From Brachybacterium sp. EE-P12 (GTDB taxonomy: Bacteria > Actinomycetota > Actinomycetes > Actinomycetales > Dermabacteraceae): a stretch of DNA of 64,000 bases. Below, in pieces: positions 17,341 through 26,444 of the stretch. Numbering within the stretch: the first letter of the stretch is position 1; every line of letters starts with the position of its first letter. The position numbers and the translations under genes were made by a program. The DNA is taken from NCBI RefSeq assembly GCF_003711805.1, contig NZ_QXCP01000005.1:186001-250000 (forward strand), in the 5' to 3' direction. Under the pieces are notes generated by a model. The model was not told the DNA's origin. It made no database searches and saw only the letters and a program-made list of their open reading frames with translations.

Positions 17341-18735
17341 GTGGTTCCATCCCTCTTCCCCCGCAGCGGCGGCGACCGCCGCTCGTTCCTGCGGCTGACT
17401 GCGGGAGCGGCCGTGCTGCTGCCGCTGGGAGCGCTGGCCGGCTGCTCCGGGGGAGCGCGCGACGCGGGCACCCTGCGCATCGCCTTCCAGCAGTTCGGCT
17501 CCAACACGATCAAGCAGGAGTGGATCGAGCGCGCCGCGCAGGAGTTCTCCGCCCAGAACCCGGATCTCGTGATCGACCTCGTCCCGATCGTCGCCTCGGA
17601 GAACGACTACTTCACGAAGAACGAGCTGCTGATGAGCTCGCCCCGCACCAGCCCCGACCTCGTCTACGAGGACTCCTTCATCCTGCTCTCCGATGTGGGT
17701 GCCGGCTACCTCCAGCCCATGACCGACCTGGTCGAGGGCTGGGACCACTGGGACGACATCGCCGAGGCCTCGAAGCTCGCCGTGACCGGCGAGGACGGGG
17801 AGGTCTACGGGGTGCCGATCACCACCGACACCCGGGCGATCTGGTTCCACCGCGAGGTCTTCGAGGAGGCGGGCCTGCCCGCCGAGTGGCAGCCCACCTC
17901 CTGGGAGGACATCCTCGAGGCCGCTCGCGCGATCAAGGACTCCGACTCCGAGGCGATCCCGTTCTTCATGTACGCGGGCACGCCGCAGGGGGAGAAGGCC
18001 TCGATGCAGGGCTTCGAGATGCTGCTGTACGGCACCGGCGACGGCACCGGGCTCTACGACGAGGAGAGCTCGACGTGGATCCTCGGCTCGCAGGGCTTCA
18101 TCGACTCCCTCGCCTTCCTGAAGACGATCGTGGACGAGGAGCTCACGGCCTCGCTCGGCCAGCTGCTGGACCCCAACATCTCCGAGCAGATCTACACCTC
18201 GATGCTTCCCGACGCGAAGCTCGGCATGCTCATCGACGGCTCCTGGATCTCGCAGAACTGGACCGAGAGCGCCGGCCGGCCTTGGCCCGAATGGCCCGAG
18301 GTCGTGGGGCTCGCGGACATGCCCACCCAGGACGGCGGCGGCACCGGCACCGTCACCCTCGCCGGCGGCTGGGGCCTGTCGATCCCGCAGCACGTCACCG
18401 ACCGGGAGACGGCCTTCCGCTTCCTCGAGGTGCTGGTCTCGACCGAGACCCTCGTCGAGTACGCGATCGCCGACAACCACATCACGGTGCGCGCGGACGT
18501 CGCGGAGGTGGAGGACTACCTCAGCTACTCACCGGCCGTGGAGTACTTCACGAACCTGCTGGAGACCGCCTACTACCGGCCGGCGCTGCCGGCCTATCCG
18601 GAGGTCTCCTCGGCGATCCAGGAGGCGATGGAGGCGGTGCTCACGGGGGCCACCCCCGAGGCGGCGGCCGCCGCCTACGACGCCACGGTGCGGGACATCG
18701 TCGGCGAGGAGAACGTGCAGGAGGCCCAGGGATGA
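17341..18735 (+). CDS. ABC transporter solute-binding lipoprotein (CUT1 sugar family)
   Basis: Extracytoplasmic sugar-binding lipoprotein of 464 residues, SBP family 1 (MalE/UgpB-like). A twin-arginine RRSFLRL at 13-19 precedes a hydrophobic stretch and lipobox LAGC with Cys35, so it is probably exported by Tat and lipid-anchored. The mature part begins GTLRIAFQQFG and has the usual EAIPFFMYAG and AGGWGLSIP segments. GTG at 17341 is chosen for the GAGGAGG site 6 bases upstream. It is coupled by ATGA to the first permease. The sugar cannot be read from the sequence. No ATPase is encoded; CUT1 importers in actinobacteria often share one elsewhere (MsiK-type). Confidence 0.92.
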   Translation: MVPSLFPRSGGDRRSFLRLTAGAAVLLPLGALAGCSGGARDAGTLRIAFQQFGSNTIKQEWIERAAQEFSAQNPDLVIDLVPIVASENDYFTKNELLMSSPRTSPDLVYEDSFILLSDVGAGYLQPMTDLVEGWDHWDDIAEASKLAVTGEDGEVYGVPITTDTRAIWFHREVFEEAGLPAEWQPTSWEDILEAARAIKDSDSEAIPFFMYAGTPQGEKASMQGFEMLLYGTGDGTGLYDEESSTWILGSQGFIDSLAFLKTIVDEELTASLGQLLDPNISEQIYTSMLPDAKLGMLIDGSWISQNWTESAGRPWPEWPEVVGLADMPTQDGGGTGTVTLAGGWGLSIPQHVTDRETAFRFLEVLVSTETLVEYAIADNHITVRADVAEVEDYLSYSPAVEYFTNLLETAYYRPALPAYPEVSSAIQEAMEAVLTGATPEAAAAAYDATVRDIVGEENVQEAQG

Positions 18736-19670
18736 CCGCGACCCACACGACGGCGACCCACCGCGCCGCTGCGCGCAGCGGGAGGAGGACCCGCCTCGGC
18801 GACGGGCTCTCGCCGCTGCGGGCGGTGCCGATGCTCCCGGCGGCGCTGCTGCTGCTCGGCTTCATGCTCGGACCGATCCTGTACTCCCTCTATCTCGCCT
18901 TCACCGACAGCGCGATCCGCGGCGAGGGCGCCTCCGACACCAGCTTCGTCGGGGTGCAGAACTTCCTGGACGCCTTCGCCGACGGGGACTTCTGGAACTC
19001 TGTGGTCCTCACCCTCGTGTTCACGCTGGTGTCCGCAGTGGTCGGCCAGAACCTCCTCGGCATGGGCCTGGCGCTGCTGATGGAGCGGACCCACCGCCTG
19101 GTCACCTTCACCGTCACCTCGATCGTGATCGCCGCCTGGATCCTGCCCGAGGTGGTCGCCGGCTACCTGCTCTACACCTTCTTCGCCGACGACGGCAGCC
19201 TGAACACGATCCTCACCTCGATCGGGCTGCCCTCCCAGGACCTGCTGTTCAGCGCCCCGATCATCGCGGTCTCCTTCGCGAACATCTGGCGCGGGGCGGC
19301 GTTCTCGATGCTCGTCTACTCCGCGGCGCTGAGCTCGGTGCCCGGGGACGTGTACGAGTCCGCGGCGCTGGACGGCGCCGGGCCGGTGCGCCGCTTCGTC
19401 TCCGTGACCGTGCCGCTGCTGCGCCCCGCGATCGCGACCAACCTGATGCTCACCACGTTGCAGACCCTGTCGGTGTTCGGGCTGATCTTCATCATGACCG
19501 GCGGCGGCCCCGCCCGGCAGAGCCAGACCCTGCCGCTGTACATGTACGAGCAGGCCTTCTCCTACGGGCAGCTGGGCTACGGCACCGCCGTCGCGCTGCT
19601 GCTCCTGCTGATCGGCGCGCTCGCCTCGATCGCCTACCTGCGCCTGCTGCCCGAGGAGGACAAGCGATGA
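18732..19670 (+). CDS. Sugar ABC transporter permease (MalF/UgpA type)
   Basis: Inner-membrane permease subunit, 312 residues, with a cytoplasmic N-terminus of about 38 residues and six membrane helices. The EAA loop that docks the ATPase reads ESAALDGAGPVRRF and is followed by VTVPLLRP. It overlaps the solute-binding gene by ATGA and the next permease by ATGA, so the three are one translationally coupled operon. Confidence 0.92.
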   Translation: MTATHTTATHRAAARSGRRTRLGDGLSPLRAVPMLPAALLLLGFMLGPILYSLYLAFTDSAIRGEGASDTSFVGVQNFLDAFADGDFWNSVVLTLVFTLVSAVVGQNLLGMGLALLMERTHRLVTFTVTSIVIAAWILPEVVAGYLLYTFFADDGSLNTILTSIGLPSQDLLFSAPIIAVSFANIWRGAAFSMLVYSAALSSVPGDVYESAALDGAGPVRRFVSVTVPLLRPAIATNLMLTTLQTLSVFGLIFIMTGGGPARQSQTLPLYMYEQAFSYGQLGYGTAVALLLLLIGALASIAYLRLLPEEDKR

Positions 19671-20578
19671 CCGCCGGCCTGTCGACCACCGCCGCCGCGG
19701 AGCAGCCGCGACCCGCCGAGACCGCGGCGCCCCGGCCCGCCCCGAGGACGGGCCGCTGCCGCGCGGCAGGCACCCGCCTCGCCAGCAACCTCGTCATGGC
19801 CGCGATCGGCCTCGCTTTCCTGGTGCCGCTGCTGTGGGTGGTGCTGGCCTCCTTCGACACCGAGGCCTCGCTGTCCGTGGCCTGGCCGGAGACGTGGAGC
19901 CTCGGCAACTACTCGGCGATCTGGAACGCCGAGACCACCTTCCGCCCGCTGGGCAACTCGCTGCTCCTCTGCGGCGGCGCGACGCTGCTGACGATGGTCT
20001 CCGCGGTGCTGTGCGCCTACCCGCTCTCCCGCTACAGCTTCCGGGCCAAGCGCCCCCTGCTGCTGACGATCATCTTCTCCACGGGCCTGCCGATCACCGC
20101 GATCATGATCCCCGTCTACTCGATGTTCGTGCAGGTCAACCTCATCGACTCGATGGGCGGGGCGATCCTGTTCCTCGGGGCGAGCTCCCTGCCCTACGCC
20201 ATCTTCCTCACCAAGGGCTTCATGGACGGGGTGCCGATGGAGATCGAGGAATCGGCCTGGACCGAGGGGGCGGGCGTCTACCGCACCCTGTGGTCGGTGG
20301 TGCTGCCGCTGATGCGCTCGGGCCTCTCGGTCGCCACGATCTTCACCTTCGTCTCCATGTGGGGGAACTTCTTCGTCCCCTTCATGCTGCTGCTCAGCCC
20401 GGACAAGCTCCCCGCCGCGGTGACGCTGTACACCTTCTCCTCCCAGTACGGGCAGGTCGCCTACGGCCAGCTCGCCGCGTTCTCCATCTTCTACTCGCTG
20501 CCGGTGGTGGTGCTGTACCTGTTCCTGGGCCGGAACCTCGGTCAGGGCTTCGCCGCGGCGGGCGGTGTCAAGGGCTGA
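19667..20578 (+). CDS. Sugar ABC transporter permease (MalG/UgpE type)
   Basis: Second permease half, 303 residues, six helices. The EAA loop is EESAWTEGAGVYRTLW followed by VVLPLMR. The N-terminal 40 residues are alanine/arginine-rich and cytoplasmic. The 3' end overlaps the convergent acyltransferase gene by 11 bases. With the preceding two genes it forms an importer that lacks its own ATP-binding subunit. Confidence 0.92.
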   Translation: MTAGLSTTAAAEQPRPAETAAPRPAPRTGRCRAAGTRLASNLVMAAIGLAFLVPLLWVVLASFDTEASLSVAWPETWSLGNYSAIWNAETTFRPLGNSLLLCGGATLLTMVSAVLCAYPLSRYSFRAKRPLLLTIIFSTGLPITAIMIPVYSMFVQVNLIDSMGGAILFLGASSLPYAIFLTKGFMDGVPMEIEESAWTEGAGVYRTLWSVVLPLMRSGLSVATIFTFVSMWGNFFVPFMLLLSPDKLPAAVTLYTFSSQYGQVAYGQLAAFSIFYSLPVVVLYLFLGRNLGQGFAAAGGVKG

Positions 20579-21788
20579 GCAGCACGCTCCGGTGCCGGTG
20601 CCCGTTCAGCCACCGGCCCACCCAGGTGCCGCGCACGCCGAGGTCGTAGCTCAGCAGCGTCGCCGCGAGGACGACGCCGAGGGAGAGGCCCAGCTCGAGC
20701 GGTATCGGCCAGTCGGTGCCCGCCAGCGGCACCGCCACGAGCAGCAACAGCGGGAAGTGCCACAGGTACACCCAGTAGGAGGCGTCGGCGAGATAGCGCA
20801 CGACGGGCCGCTCCCGGCGCAGCACCCGGCCGCACAGCCCCAGCAGACCGTGCACCCACGCCCAGGCCGCCAGCGCATGCGCCGCCGCGGAGAGCGGGAG
20901 GGGCATCGCGATCAGCAGCGCGGGGCCGGTGAGCGCGACGGCCAGCACCAGATGGGCCCTCCAGTGCCGCTCGGCGCGGGCGAGGCCGTCGGGCGCGGCG
21001 TGCAGGAACCAGCCCACGAGGAACGCGCCGGTGTAGCCGATGCTCGCCCCGGGCACGGGGACCAGCGTGTACGGCTCGACGATCCCCATGAGCGTGTCGC
21101 CCTGCACGAGCAGCGCCAGCGCGTAGGGGAGCGCCGCGAGCAGCATCCCGCCCGGGGCGGAGAGCAGCGCGCCGATCCGCTCGGCCCAGCGCCCGGAGCG
21201 CTCCGCCCCGAGCAGGCGCACGAGCACGGCGCGCACCGCGACCACGACCAGCACGATCTCGAGCAGGAGCAGCAGGAACCACAGATGCATTGTGGGCAGG
21301 TCCAGGACGGTCCCCGTCGCCTGCGGGGAGGGCTGCTGGGCGCCGGTGACGACGCCCGGACCGTGGACCGCCTCGGCCAGCACGACCGCGGCGATCAGGA
21401 GGCCGAAGAGCACCGGCCACAGCGCGACCAGCGGCAGGCCGAGCCGCTGCAGACGGTCCCGCAGATACGCGCCGGCACCGCGACGACGCAGCACCATCCG
21501 CCCGAAGTAGCCCGCGAGCATCATGAACAGCACCATGCGGAAGAGGTGCACCACCCCCACGACGAGCGCGGCCAGGGGCGATCGGGAGCCGTCCTGGACG
21601 AGCCAGCCGCCCCAGGGCATGTACGGCATCAGGGCGTGCAGCAGCACGCCCAGCAGCAGCGCCCCGCCGCGCAGAGCGTCCAGGTGGTGCAGCCGCGCAC
21701 CGGGCCTCGGCCCGGGGGCGGTGTCGGTCGCGGGGGCGTCGCCGACAGCGGGGGCGGCGTGCGCGGGAGGTCTCGGCAGGGAGGACAT
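20568..21788 (-). CDS. Membrane acyltransferase, acyltransferase-3 family
   Basis: Integral membrane protein of 406 residues with about ten hydrophobic helices. The N-terminal segment LHHLDALRGGALLLGV is the acyltransferase-3 signature, and ADASYWVYLWHFPLL near the C-terminus is also typical. Such enzymes O-acylate exported polysaccharides, peptidoglycan or glycolipids; the acceptor cannot be inferred. A 30-residue proline/alanine-rich tail precedes the first helix. It is convergent with the sugar permease and divergent from the histidine kinase. Confidence 0.88.
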   Translation of the reverse strand: MSSLPRPPAHAAPAVGDAPATDTAPGPRPGARLHHLDALRGGALLLGVLLHALMPYMPWGGWLVQDGSRSPLAALVVGVVHLFRMVLFMMLAGYFGRMVLRRRGAGAYLRDRLQRLGLPLVALWPVLFGLLIAAVVLAEAVHGPGVVTGAQQPSPQATGTVLDLPTMHLWFLLLLLEIVLVVVAVRAVLVRLLGAERSGRWAERIGALLSAPGGMLLAALPYALALLVQGDTLMGIVEPYTLVPVPGASIGYTGAFLVGWFLHAAPDGLARAERHWRAHLVLAVALTGPALLIAMPLPLSAAAHALAAWAWVHGLLGLCGRVLRRERPVVRYLADASYWVYLWHFPLLLLVAVPLAGTDWPIPLELGLSLGVVLAATLLSYDLGVRGTWVGRWLNGHRHRSVLLSP

Positions 21789-21873
21789 GGAACGACGGTA
21801 TGCACGAGCCCCGGGGCCGCACCTCCCCCGATCGGAGGAGGACTATCCGGTGGTGCTCCGTGCCCGGGCACGG

Positions 21874-21879
21874 GAGACT
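21874..21879 (+). promoter_or_regulatory. Leaderless-type -10 for the histidine kinase
   Basis: GAGACT ends 6 bases before the ATG at 21886, with no ribosome site. The identical hexamer and spacing occur at 45463-45468, which supports it as a promoter. Confidence 0.45.
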
Positions 21880-21885
21880 GGCCGC

Positions 21886-23178
21886 ATGTCCGCCCCGCCC
21901 GCCCCGCCCGCCCCGACGTCGTCGCCGCCCGACGCCGCGACCGGTGCCGCGCACGCGGGGACGGATCGCGGCGCGACCGTCGCCGACGGCATCCTCTCGG
22001 ACGGGTCCGCGCGCACCCTCGGGGACCGCCTCGTGATCGTCATCCCGCCGGTGCTGCTGATCCTCGCCACGTTCCTCGGGCTCGTCCTGCCGCGCGAGGG
22101 CGTCGTGCCCCACGACGGGCTGTGGGCGCTCCTGCCCGCCGCTGTGCTGCTCGTGCTGCGGCCCGTGCTCGGGCGCAGCCTCGCCGCGACAGGACCCGAC
22201 AGCTCCGCTCTGCGTGCGCTGTACACGCTGCACCTGCTGACCCTCGCCGCCGGCGTGGTGCTGAACCCCTATCTGTGCATCTATGCCTTCGTCGGCTACA
22301 TCGACGGCGAGCGCTTCCTGGCCGGCGCCCGGAGCCATCTGGTCCTCGTCCTGACCGCCCTGGTCAGCGCGGCAGGGCAATCCGGCGGGCTCCTGGTGAT
22401 GCTGCATGCGCCGTGGCTGTACGTGCTCCTCGCGGCCGTGAACCTGCTGCTGGCCGGGGCGATGAGCCGCGTGGCCCGGGAGCGCGGGGTGGTGCTGGAC
22501 GCGCGCGAGCGGGCGCTCGAGGAGCTCGCCCGCAGCCAGCGGGAGAACGCGAGGCTGCACGAGGAGCTGCTGGAGCGGGCCCGGCTCTCCGGGGTCGAGC
22601 AGGAGCGCACCCGGCTCTCGCGCGAGATCCACGACACCGTCGCCCAGGGCCTGGTCGGCGTGATCCGCCAGCTCGAGGCCGTCGGCCCCGGCATCGACGA
22701 GGACTCGCGCCGTCGGGTGAGCACTGCGGAGGAGACCGCGCGCGACGCCCTGCTGGAGGCGCGTCGGGCCGTCGAGGCGCTCTCCCCGCACCAGCTGGGC
22801 GTCGACGACCTGCCCGAGGCGCTCGGCGTGCTCGTGGCACGCTGGGCGAGGGCCCACCGCATCGTCGCGGCCGTCGACGCGGACGAGGCCGATCCGGACG
22901 GGCCGCATGCCGAGGTGCTGCTGCGCATCGCCCAGGAGGCGCTCGCGAACGTGGTTCGGCACGCGCGGGCGGACAGCGTCGCGCTCACGCTGAGCGGGGG
23001 AGAGGGGCAGCAGGTGCTGCGCATCGTCGATGACGGCATCGGCGCCGACCTCGGCAGCGTCGGGCGCGGGCACGGCCTGGACAACATGAGGGCGCGCGCC
23101 CGTGCCGTCGGCGGCGACCTCGCCGTCGACTCCCGCCCGGGGCACGGCCTCGCGATCACCGCGCGGGTGCCGGCATGA
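21886..23178 (+). CDS. Sensor histidine kinase, NarL-type two-component system
   Basis: Membrane sensor kinase of 430 residues. Hydrophobic helices span about 48-190. A short coiled region (about 196-240) leads into a HisKA_3 dimerisation domain with phospho-acceptor H249 in SREIHDTVAQG, and a HATPase domain with EALANVVRHA and DDGIGAD. Helices are closely spaced with no large extracellular domain, suggesting an intramembrane-sensing kinase. Its stop overlaps the response regulator start (ATGA). The signal is unknown; the neighbouring acyltransferase may be a target but this is a guess. Confidence 0.92.
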   Translation: MSAPPAPPAPTSSPPDAATGAAHAGTDRGATVADGILSDGSARTLGDRLVIVIPPVLLILATFLGLVLPREGVVPHDGLWALLPAAVLLVLRPVLGRSLAATGPDSSALRALYTLHLLTLAAGVVLNPYLCIYAFVGYIDGERFLAGARSHLVLVLTALVSAAGQSGGLLVMLHAPWLYVLLAAVNLLLAGAMSRVARERGVVLDARERALEELARSQRENARLHEELLERARLSGVEQERTRLSREIHDTVAQGLVGVIRQLEAVGPGIDEDSRRRVSTAEETARDALLEARRAVEALSPHQLGVDDLPEALGVLVARWARAHRIVAAVDADEADPDGPHAEVLLRIAQEALANVVRHARADSVALTLSGGEGQQVLRIVDDGIGADLGSVGRGHGLDNMRARARAVGGDLAVDSRPGHGLAITARVPA

Positions 23179-23798
23179 GTTCCCCGGTGCGGGCTGTGGT
23201 GGTCGACGACCATCCGGTGGTGCGCGACGGGCTCGTGGCGATGCTCGGCTCCGATCCGGGCATCGAGGTGGTCGGCAGCGCGCAGGACGGCACCGACGGG
23301 CTGCGGCTGATCGAGCGCACCGCTCCGGACGTGGTGCTCATGGACCTGCGCATGCCCGGCACCGGCGGCACGGAGGCGATCCGTCAGCTGCGTCGCCGTG
23401 ACCGCCTGCGCCCCCGGGTGCTGGTCCTGACCACCTACGACACCGACCGCGACATCCGCGGCGCCCTCGAGGCGGGAGCGGACGGCTACCTGCTCAAGGA
23501 CGCCCGACGGGACGATGTGCTGCGGGCGGTGCACGACCTGGCCGCCGGCCGGCCCGTCCTCGCCGCGGCCGCGCTCGCGGTCCTCGCCTCCGGCCGGGAT
23601 CCGCGCCGCGAGCTGAGCGGACGCGAGGTGGAGGTGCTGCGGCTGGTCGCCGACGGATGCACGAACCGGGCCGTCGGTTCCCGCCTCGGGATCGGGGAGG
23701 CGACGGTGAAGACGCACCTCGGGCACGTCTACGAGAAGCTCGGCGTCACCGACCGCGCCTCCGCGGTGCGCACGGCCTGGGAACTGGGTCTGGTCTGA
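23175..23798 (+). CDS. Response regulator, NarL/LuxR family
   Basis: Transcription factor of 207 residues partnered with the upstream kinase. The receiver domain (about 5-120) has acidic pocket D11/D12, phospho-acceptor D57 (LMDLRMPG) and a conserved lysine in YLLKDA. The C-terminal LuxR-type helix-turn-helix covers about 138-203 (LSGREVEVLRLVADG, GEATVKTHLGHVYEKL). Coupled to the kinase by ATGA. Confidence 0.95.
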   Translation: MSSPVRAVVVDDHPVVRDGLVAMLGSDPGIEVVGSAQDGTDGLRLIERTAPDVVLMDLRMPGTGGTEAIRQLRRRDRLRPRVLVLTTYDTDRDIRGALEAGADGYLLKDARRDDVLRAVHDLAAGRPVLAAAALAVLASGRDPRRELSGREVEVLRLVADGCTNRAVGSRLGIGEATVKTHLGHVYEKLGVTDRASAVRTAWELGLV

Positions 23799-23964
23799 CC
23801 AGGCACGATCCGTCCTGGCGGCCCCGGAGGGTGCGTCCTGCTTGACGGGGAGCACCTCGGGCTGTGAAGGTCATCACACCGGGCCGTATCGGCACCAGAG
23901 GCGGTCTTCGCTCTCGGCCCGGTCGCGGAGATCGGGCCGCCTCCTGAGCGAGAAGAGGTCTCCC
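23799..23964 (+). promoter_or_regulatory. Upstream region of the aminotransferase operon
   Basis: A 166-base gap. TTGACG at 23842-23847 is a good -35 box, with GAAGGT about 18 bases downstream as a poor -10. An AGAAGAGG ribosome site precedes the ATG at 23965. I see no clear operator. Confidence 0.4.
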
Positions 23965-25224
23965 ATGGACACCGCAGTCTTCGAGAACCACGAGTCCGAG
24001 ATCCGCGGCTACTGCCGCCACTACCCGACCGTCTTCGCCTCCGCGTCCGGGGCCCGACAGGTCGACGAGGACGGCCGCAGCTATCTCGACTTCTTCGCCG
24101 GGGCCGGGGTGCTGAACTTCGGACACAACCATCCCGCGATGAAGCAGGCGCTGATCGAGTTCCTCGAGGCCGACGGCGTCGCCCACTCGCTGGACACCTA
24201 CACCACCACCAAGCGCGACTTCATCGCCCGCTTCCACGAGGCGGTCCTCGCGCCCCGCGGCATGGACCACCGGCTGCAGTTCATGGGGCCCACGGGCTCG
24301 AACGCCGTCGAGGCGGCGATGAAGCTCGCCCGCGCCGCGACCGGCCGGCGCGAGATCGTGGCCTTCAGCCACGGCTTCCACGGCATGACCCTCGGCTCCC
24401 TCGCCGCGACCGCGAACGACGCGTTCCGCCGCTGGGCGGGGGTGCCGCTGGAGAACGTCCTGCGCCTGCCCTTCGAGACCGCACCGGGCGGGGACACCGC
24501 CGTGGCCGAGTACCGCCAGGCGCTGCATGACCCCTCCAGCGGGCTGCTGCCGCCGGCCGCGTTCCTGGTCGAGGTCGTCCAGGCCGAGGGCGGGGTCAAC
24601 GTCGCCAGCGCCGAGTGGCTGCACCAGGTCCAGGATCTCGCTCGCGAGATCGGGGCGCTGCTGATCATCGACGACATCCAGGCCGGGATCGGCCGCACCG
24701 GCAGCTTCTTCTCCTTCGACGGGATGGGGCTGGACCCGGACATCATCACGCTCGCCAAGGGCCTGGGCGGCTACGGCACACCGATCGCGATGAACCTCAA
24801 CAAGCCCGAGGTCGATCAGCACTGGAGCCCCGGCGCGCACACCGGCACCTTCCGCGGGCAGGGGCTGTCCTTCGTCGCCGGGAAGGTGGGCCTGGACCTG
24901 CTGGCCGAGGAGGGCTTCCTCCCGGGCGTCGAGGCCAAGGGGCGCCTCATGCGCGAACGGCTCGAGCGGATCGTCGCCGCACACCCCGAGCACGAGTGGG
25001 CCGTGCGGGGACGCGGCATGATGCAGGCGCTGGACACGGGCGACGGCGCCTTCGCCGCCGCAGTCCAGCGAGAGTGCTTCGAGCACGGCCTGCTGATCGG
25101 TCCGTGCGGCAGCGGAGGCCGGGTGATCAAGCTGATCCCGCCGCTGATCATCTCCGAGGAGGACCTCTCGGAGGGACTGGACCTGCTCGAGGGCGCCGTC
25201 GCCCGCGTCGCGGAGGCGCAGTGA
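23965..25224 (+). CDS. Class III aminotransferase, diaminobutyrate transaminase-like (EctB/DoeD)
   Basis: PLP enzyme of 419 residues. The start (MDTAVFENHESEIRGYCRHY) and GAGVLNFGHNHP closely follow EctB/DoeD-type diaminobutyrate-2-oxoglutarate transaminases. PLP contacts are GPTGSNAVE (108-116), IIDDIQAG (234-241) and TLAKGLGG with Schiff-base K265. EctB makes diaminobutyrate for ectoine synthesis; DoeD runs the reverse when ectoine is eaten. Because ectA and ectC are absent and a DoeA-like hydrolase plus an aldehyde dehydrogenase follow, breakdown is more likely. ATG 23965 has a purine-rich ribosome site. Confidence 0.88.
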   Translation: MDTAVFENHESEIRGYCRHYPTVFASASGARQVDEDGRSYLDFFAGAGVLNFGHNHPAMKQALIEFLEADGVAHSLDTYTTTKRDFIARFHEAVLAPRGMDHRLQFMGPTGSNAVEAAMKLARAATGRREIVAFSHGFHGMTLGSLAATANDAFRRWAGVPLENVLRLPFETAPGGDTAVAEYRQALHDPSSGLLPPAAFLVEVVQAEGGVNVASAEWLHQVQDLAREIGALLIIDDIQAGIGRTGSFFSFDGMGLDPDIITLAKGLGGYGTPIAMNLNKPEVDQHWSPGAHTGTFRGQGLSFVAGKVGLDLLAEEGFLPGVEAKGRLMRERLERIVAAHPEHEWAVRGRGMMQALDTGDGAFAAAVQRECFEHGLLIGPCGSGGRVIKLIPPLIISEEDLSEGLDLLEGAVARVAEAQ

Positions 25225-26432
25225 TGCGCCGCCGCCATGACATGACCTTCGCCCCGGAGGAGTACGAGCGCCGGGTGGGCGAGCTGCGCGAGCGGATGGC
25301 GCAGCGCGAGCTGGACGCGGTGATCATCACCGATCCGGAGAACCTGATGTACCTCACCGACCATCAGACCACCGGCTACTCCTTCTTCCAGGCTCTGATC
25401 CTCCCGCTCGAGTCGGAGCCGGTGATGATCACCCGCGCCCTCGAGGAGTCCAACGTCGTCTCCCGCACCTGGCTCGAGCACTCCCGCGCCTATCCCGATT
25501 CGGGCGACGCGATCCTCGAGCTCGTCTCCACCCTGCGGGACCTGCGGCTGGACGACTCCCGCGTGGGCTACGAGCGCAACAGCTACTACTTCCCGGCCTA
25601 TCAGCAGGACCGCTTCCACGACGCCTTCGGGGAGGGGCTCGTGGACTGCTTCGGCATCGTCGAGGAGGGGAGGGTCCGCAAGTCCCCGGCGGAGATCGAG
25701 GTGATGCAGCTGGCCGCCTACGCCGGGGAGGCCGGGATGGCGGCGGGCCAGCAGGCCGCGATCTCCGGCGCGACCGAGAACGAGGTCGCCGCGGAGATCA
25801 CCTCGGCGATGTTCCGCGCCGGCGGGGAGTTCCCGGCCGTCGTGCCCTATGTCGCCTCCGGTCCCCGCTCGATGATCGGCCACTCCACCTGGGAGGGGCG
25901 CATGATCCGGCCCGGCGAGCACGTCTTCCTCGAGGTCGCCGGCTGCTACCGCCGATACCACGCGGCGATGATGCGCACCGTCGTCAACGGCGCCCTGTCG
26001 GAGTCGATGCGCTCGGCCCAGGACCTCATGAAGCACACCCTGGCGGAGCTGCGCGCCCTGATGCGGCCGGGCGTGACCGTCTCCGAGGTGGACCGGCTCA
26101 CCCGGCGGCTCATCGAGAGCAACGACGTCGGCGCGAGCCTCGCCACGCGGGCCGGCTACTCGATCGGGATCGCCTTCCCGCCCTCCTGGGACGAGGGCTA
26201 CATCCTCTCCCTCCTCGAGGGGGACGAGCGCCCGCTCGAGGAGGGCATGACCTTCCACCTGATCCCCTGGATGTGGGGGGTGGACGGCGACAAGACCGTC
26301 GGGATCTCCGACACCGTCCGCATCACCGCCGACGGCTGCGCCTCCTTCCTCACCCTGCCGGAGGACTTCACCGTCCACGAGAGCTCGGCCCGAACCCGCC
26401 CCGCGCACGCCGTCGGCGCCGCCCGAGACTGA
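25224..26432 (+). CDS. M24-family hydrolase, ectoine hydrolase (DoeA)-like
   Basis: Creatinase/prolidase-fold protein of 402 residues: creatinase N-domain (about 10-150) and pita-bread domain (about 160-395). YYFPAYQQ, LEVAGCYRRYH and GYSIGIAFPPSWDEG resemble ectoine hydrolase DoeA, which opens ectoine to N-acetyl-diaminobutyrate. The two aspartates that bind metal in M24 peptidases are not evident: the usual D-x-G and D-x-T-R positions read EVAG and HAAMMRT, so a metal-free creatinase-like mechanism is likely. It starts at the aminotransferase stop (TGATG). It could alternatively be a Xaa-Pro peptidase-like protein of other substrate. Confidence 0.82.
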   Translation: MRRRHDMTFAPEEYERRVGELRERMAQRELDAVIITDPENLMYLTDHQTTGYSFFQALILPLESEPVMITRALEESNVVSRTWLEHSRAYPDSGDAILELVSTLRDLRLDDSRVGYERNSYYFPAYQQDRFHDAFGEGLVDCFGIVEEGRVRKSPAEIEVMQLAAYAGEAGMAAGQQAAISGATENEVAAEITSAMFRAGGEFPAVVPYVASGPRSMIGHSTWEGRMIRPGEHVFLEVAGCYRRYHAAMMRTVVNGALSESMRSAQDLMKHTLAELRALMRPGVTVSEVDRLTRRLIESNDVGASLATRAGYSIGIAFPPSWDEGYILSLLEGDERPLEEGMTFHLIPWMWGVDGDKTVGISDTVRITADGCASFLTLPEDFTVHESSARTRPAHAVGAARD

Positions 26433-26444
26433 CAGGAGCACACC

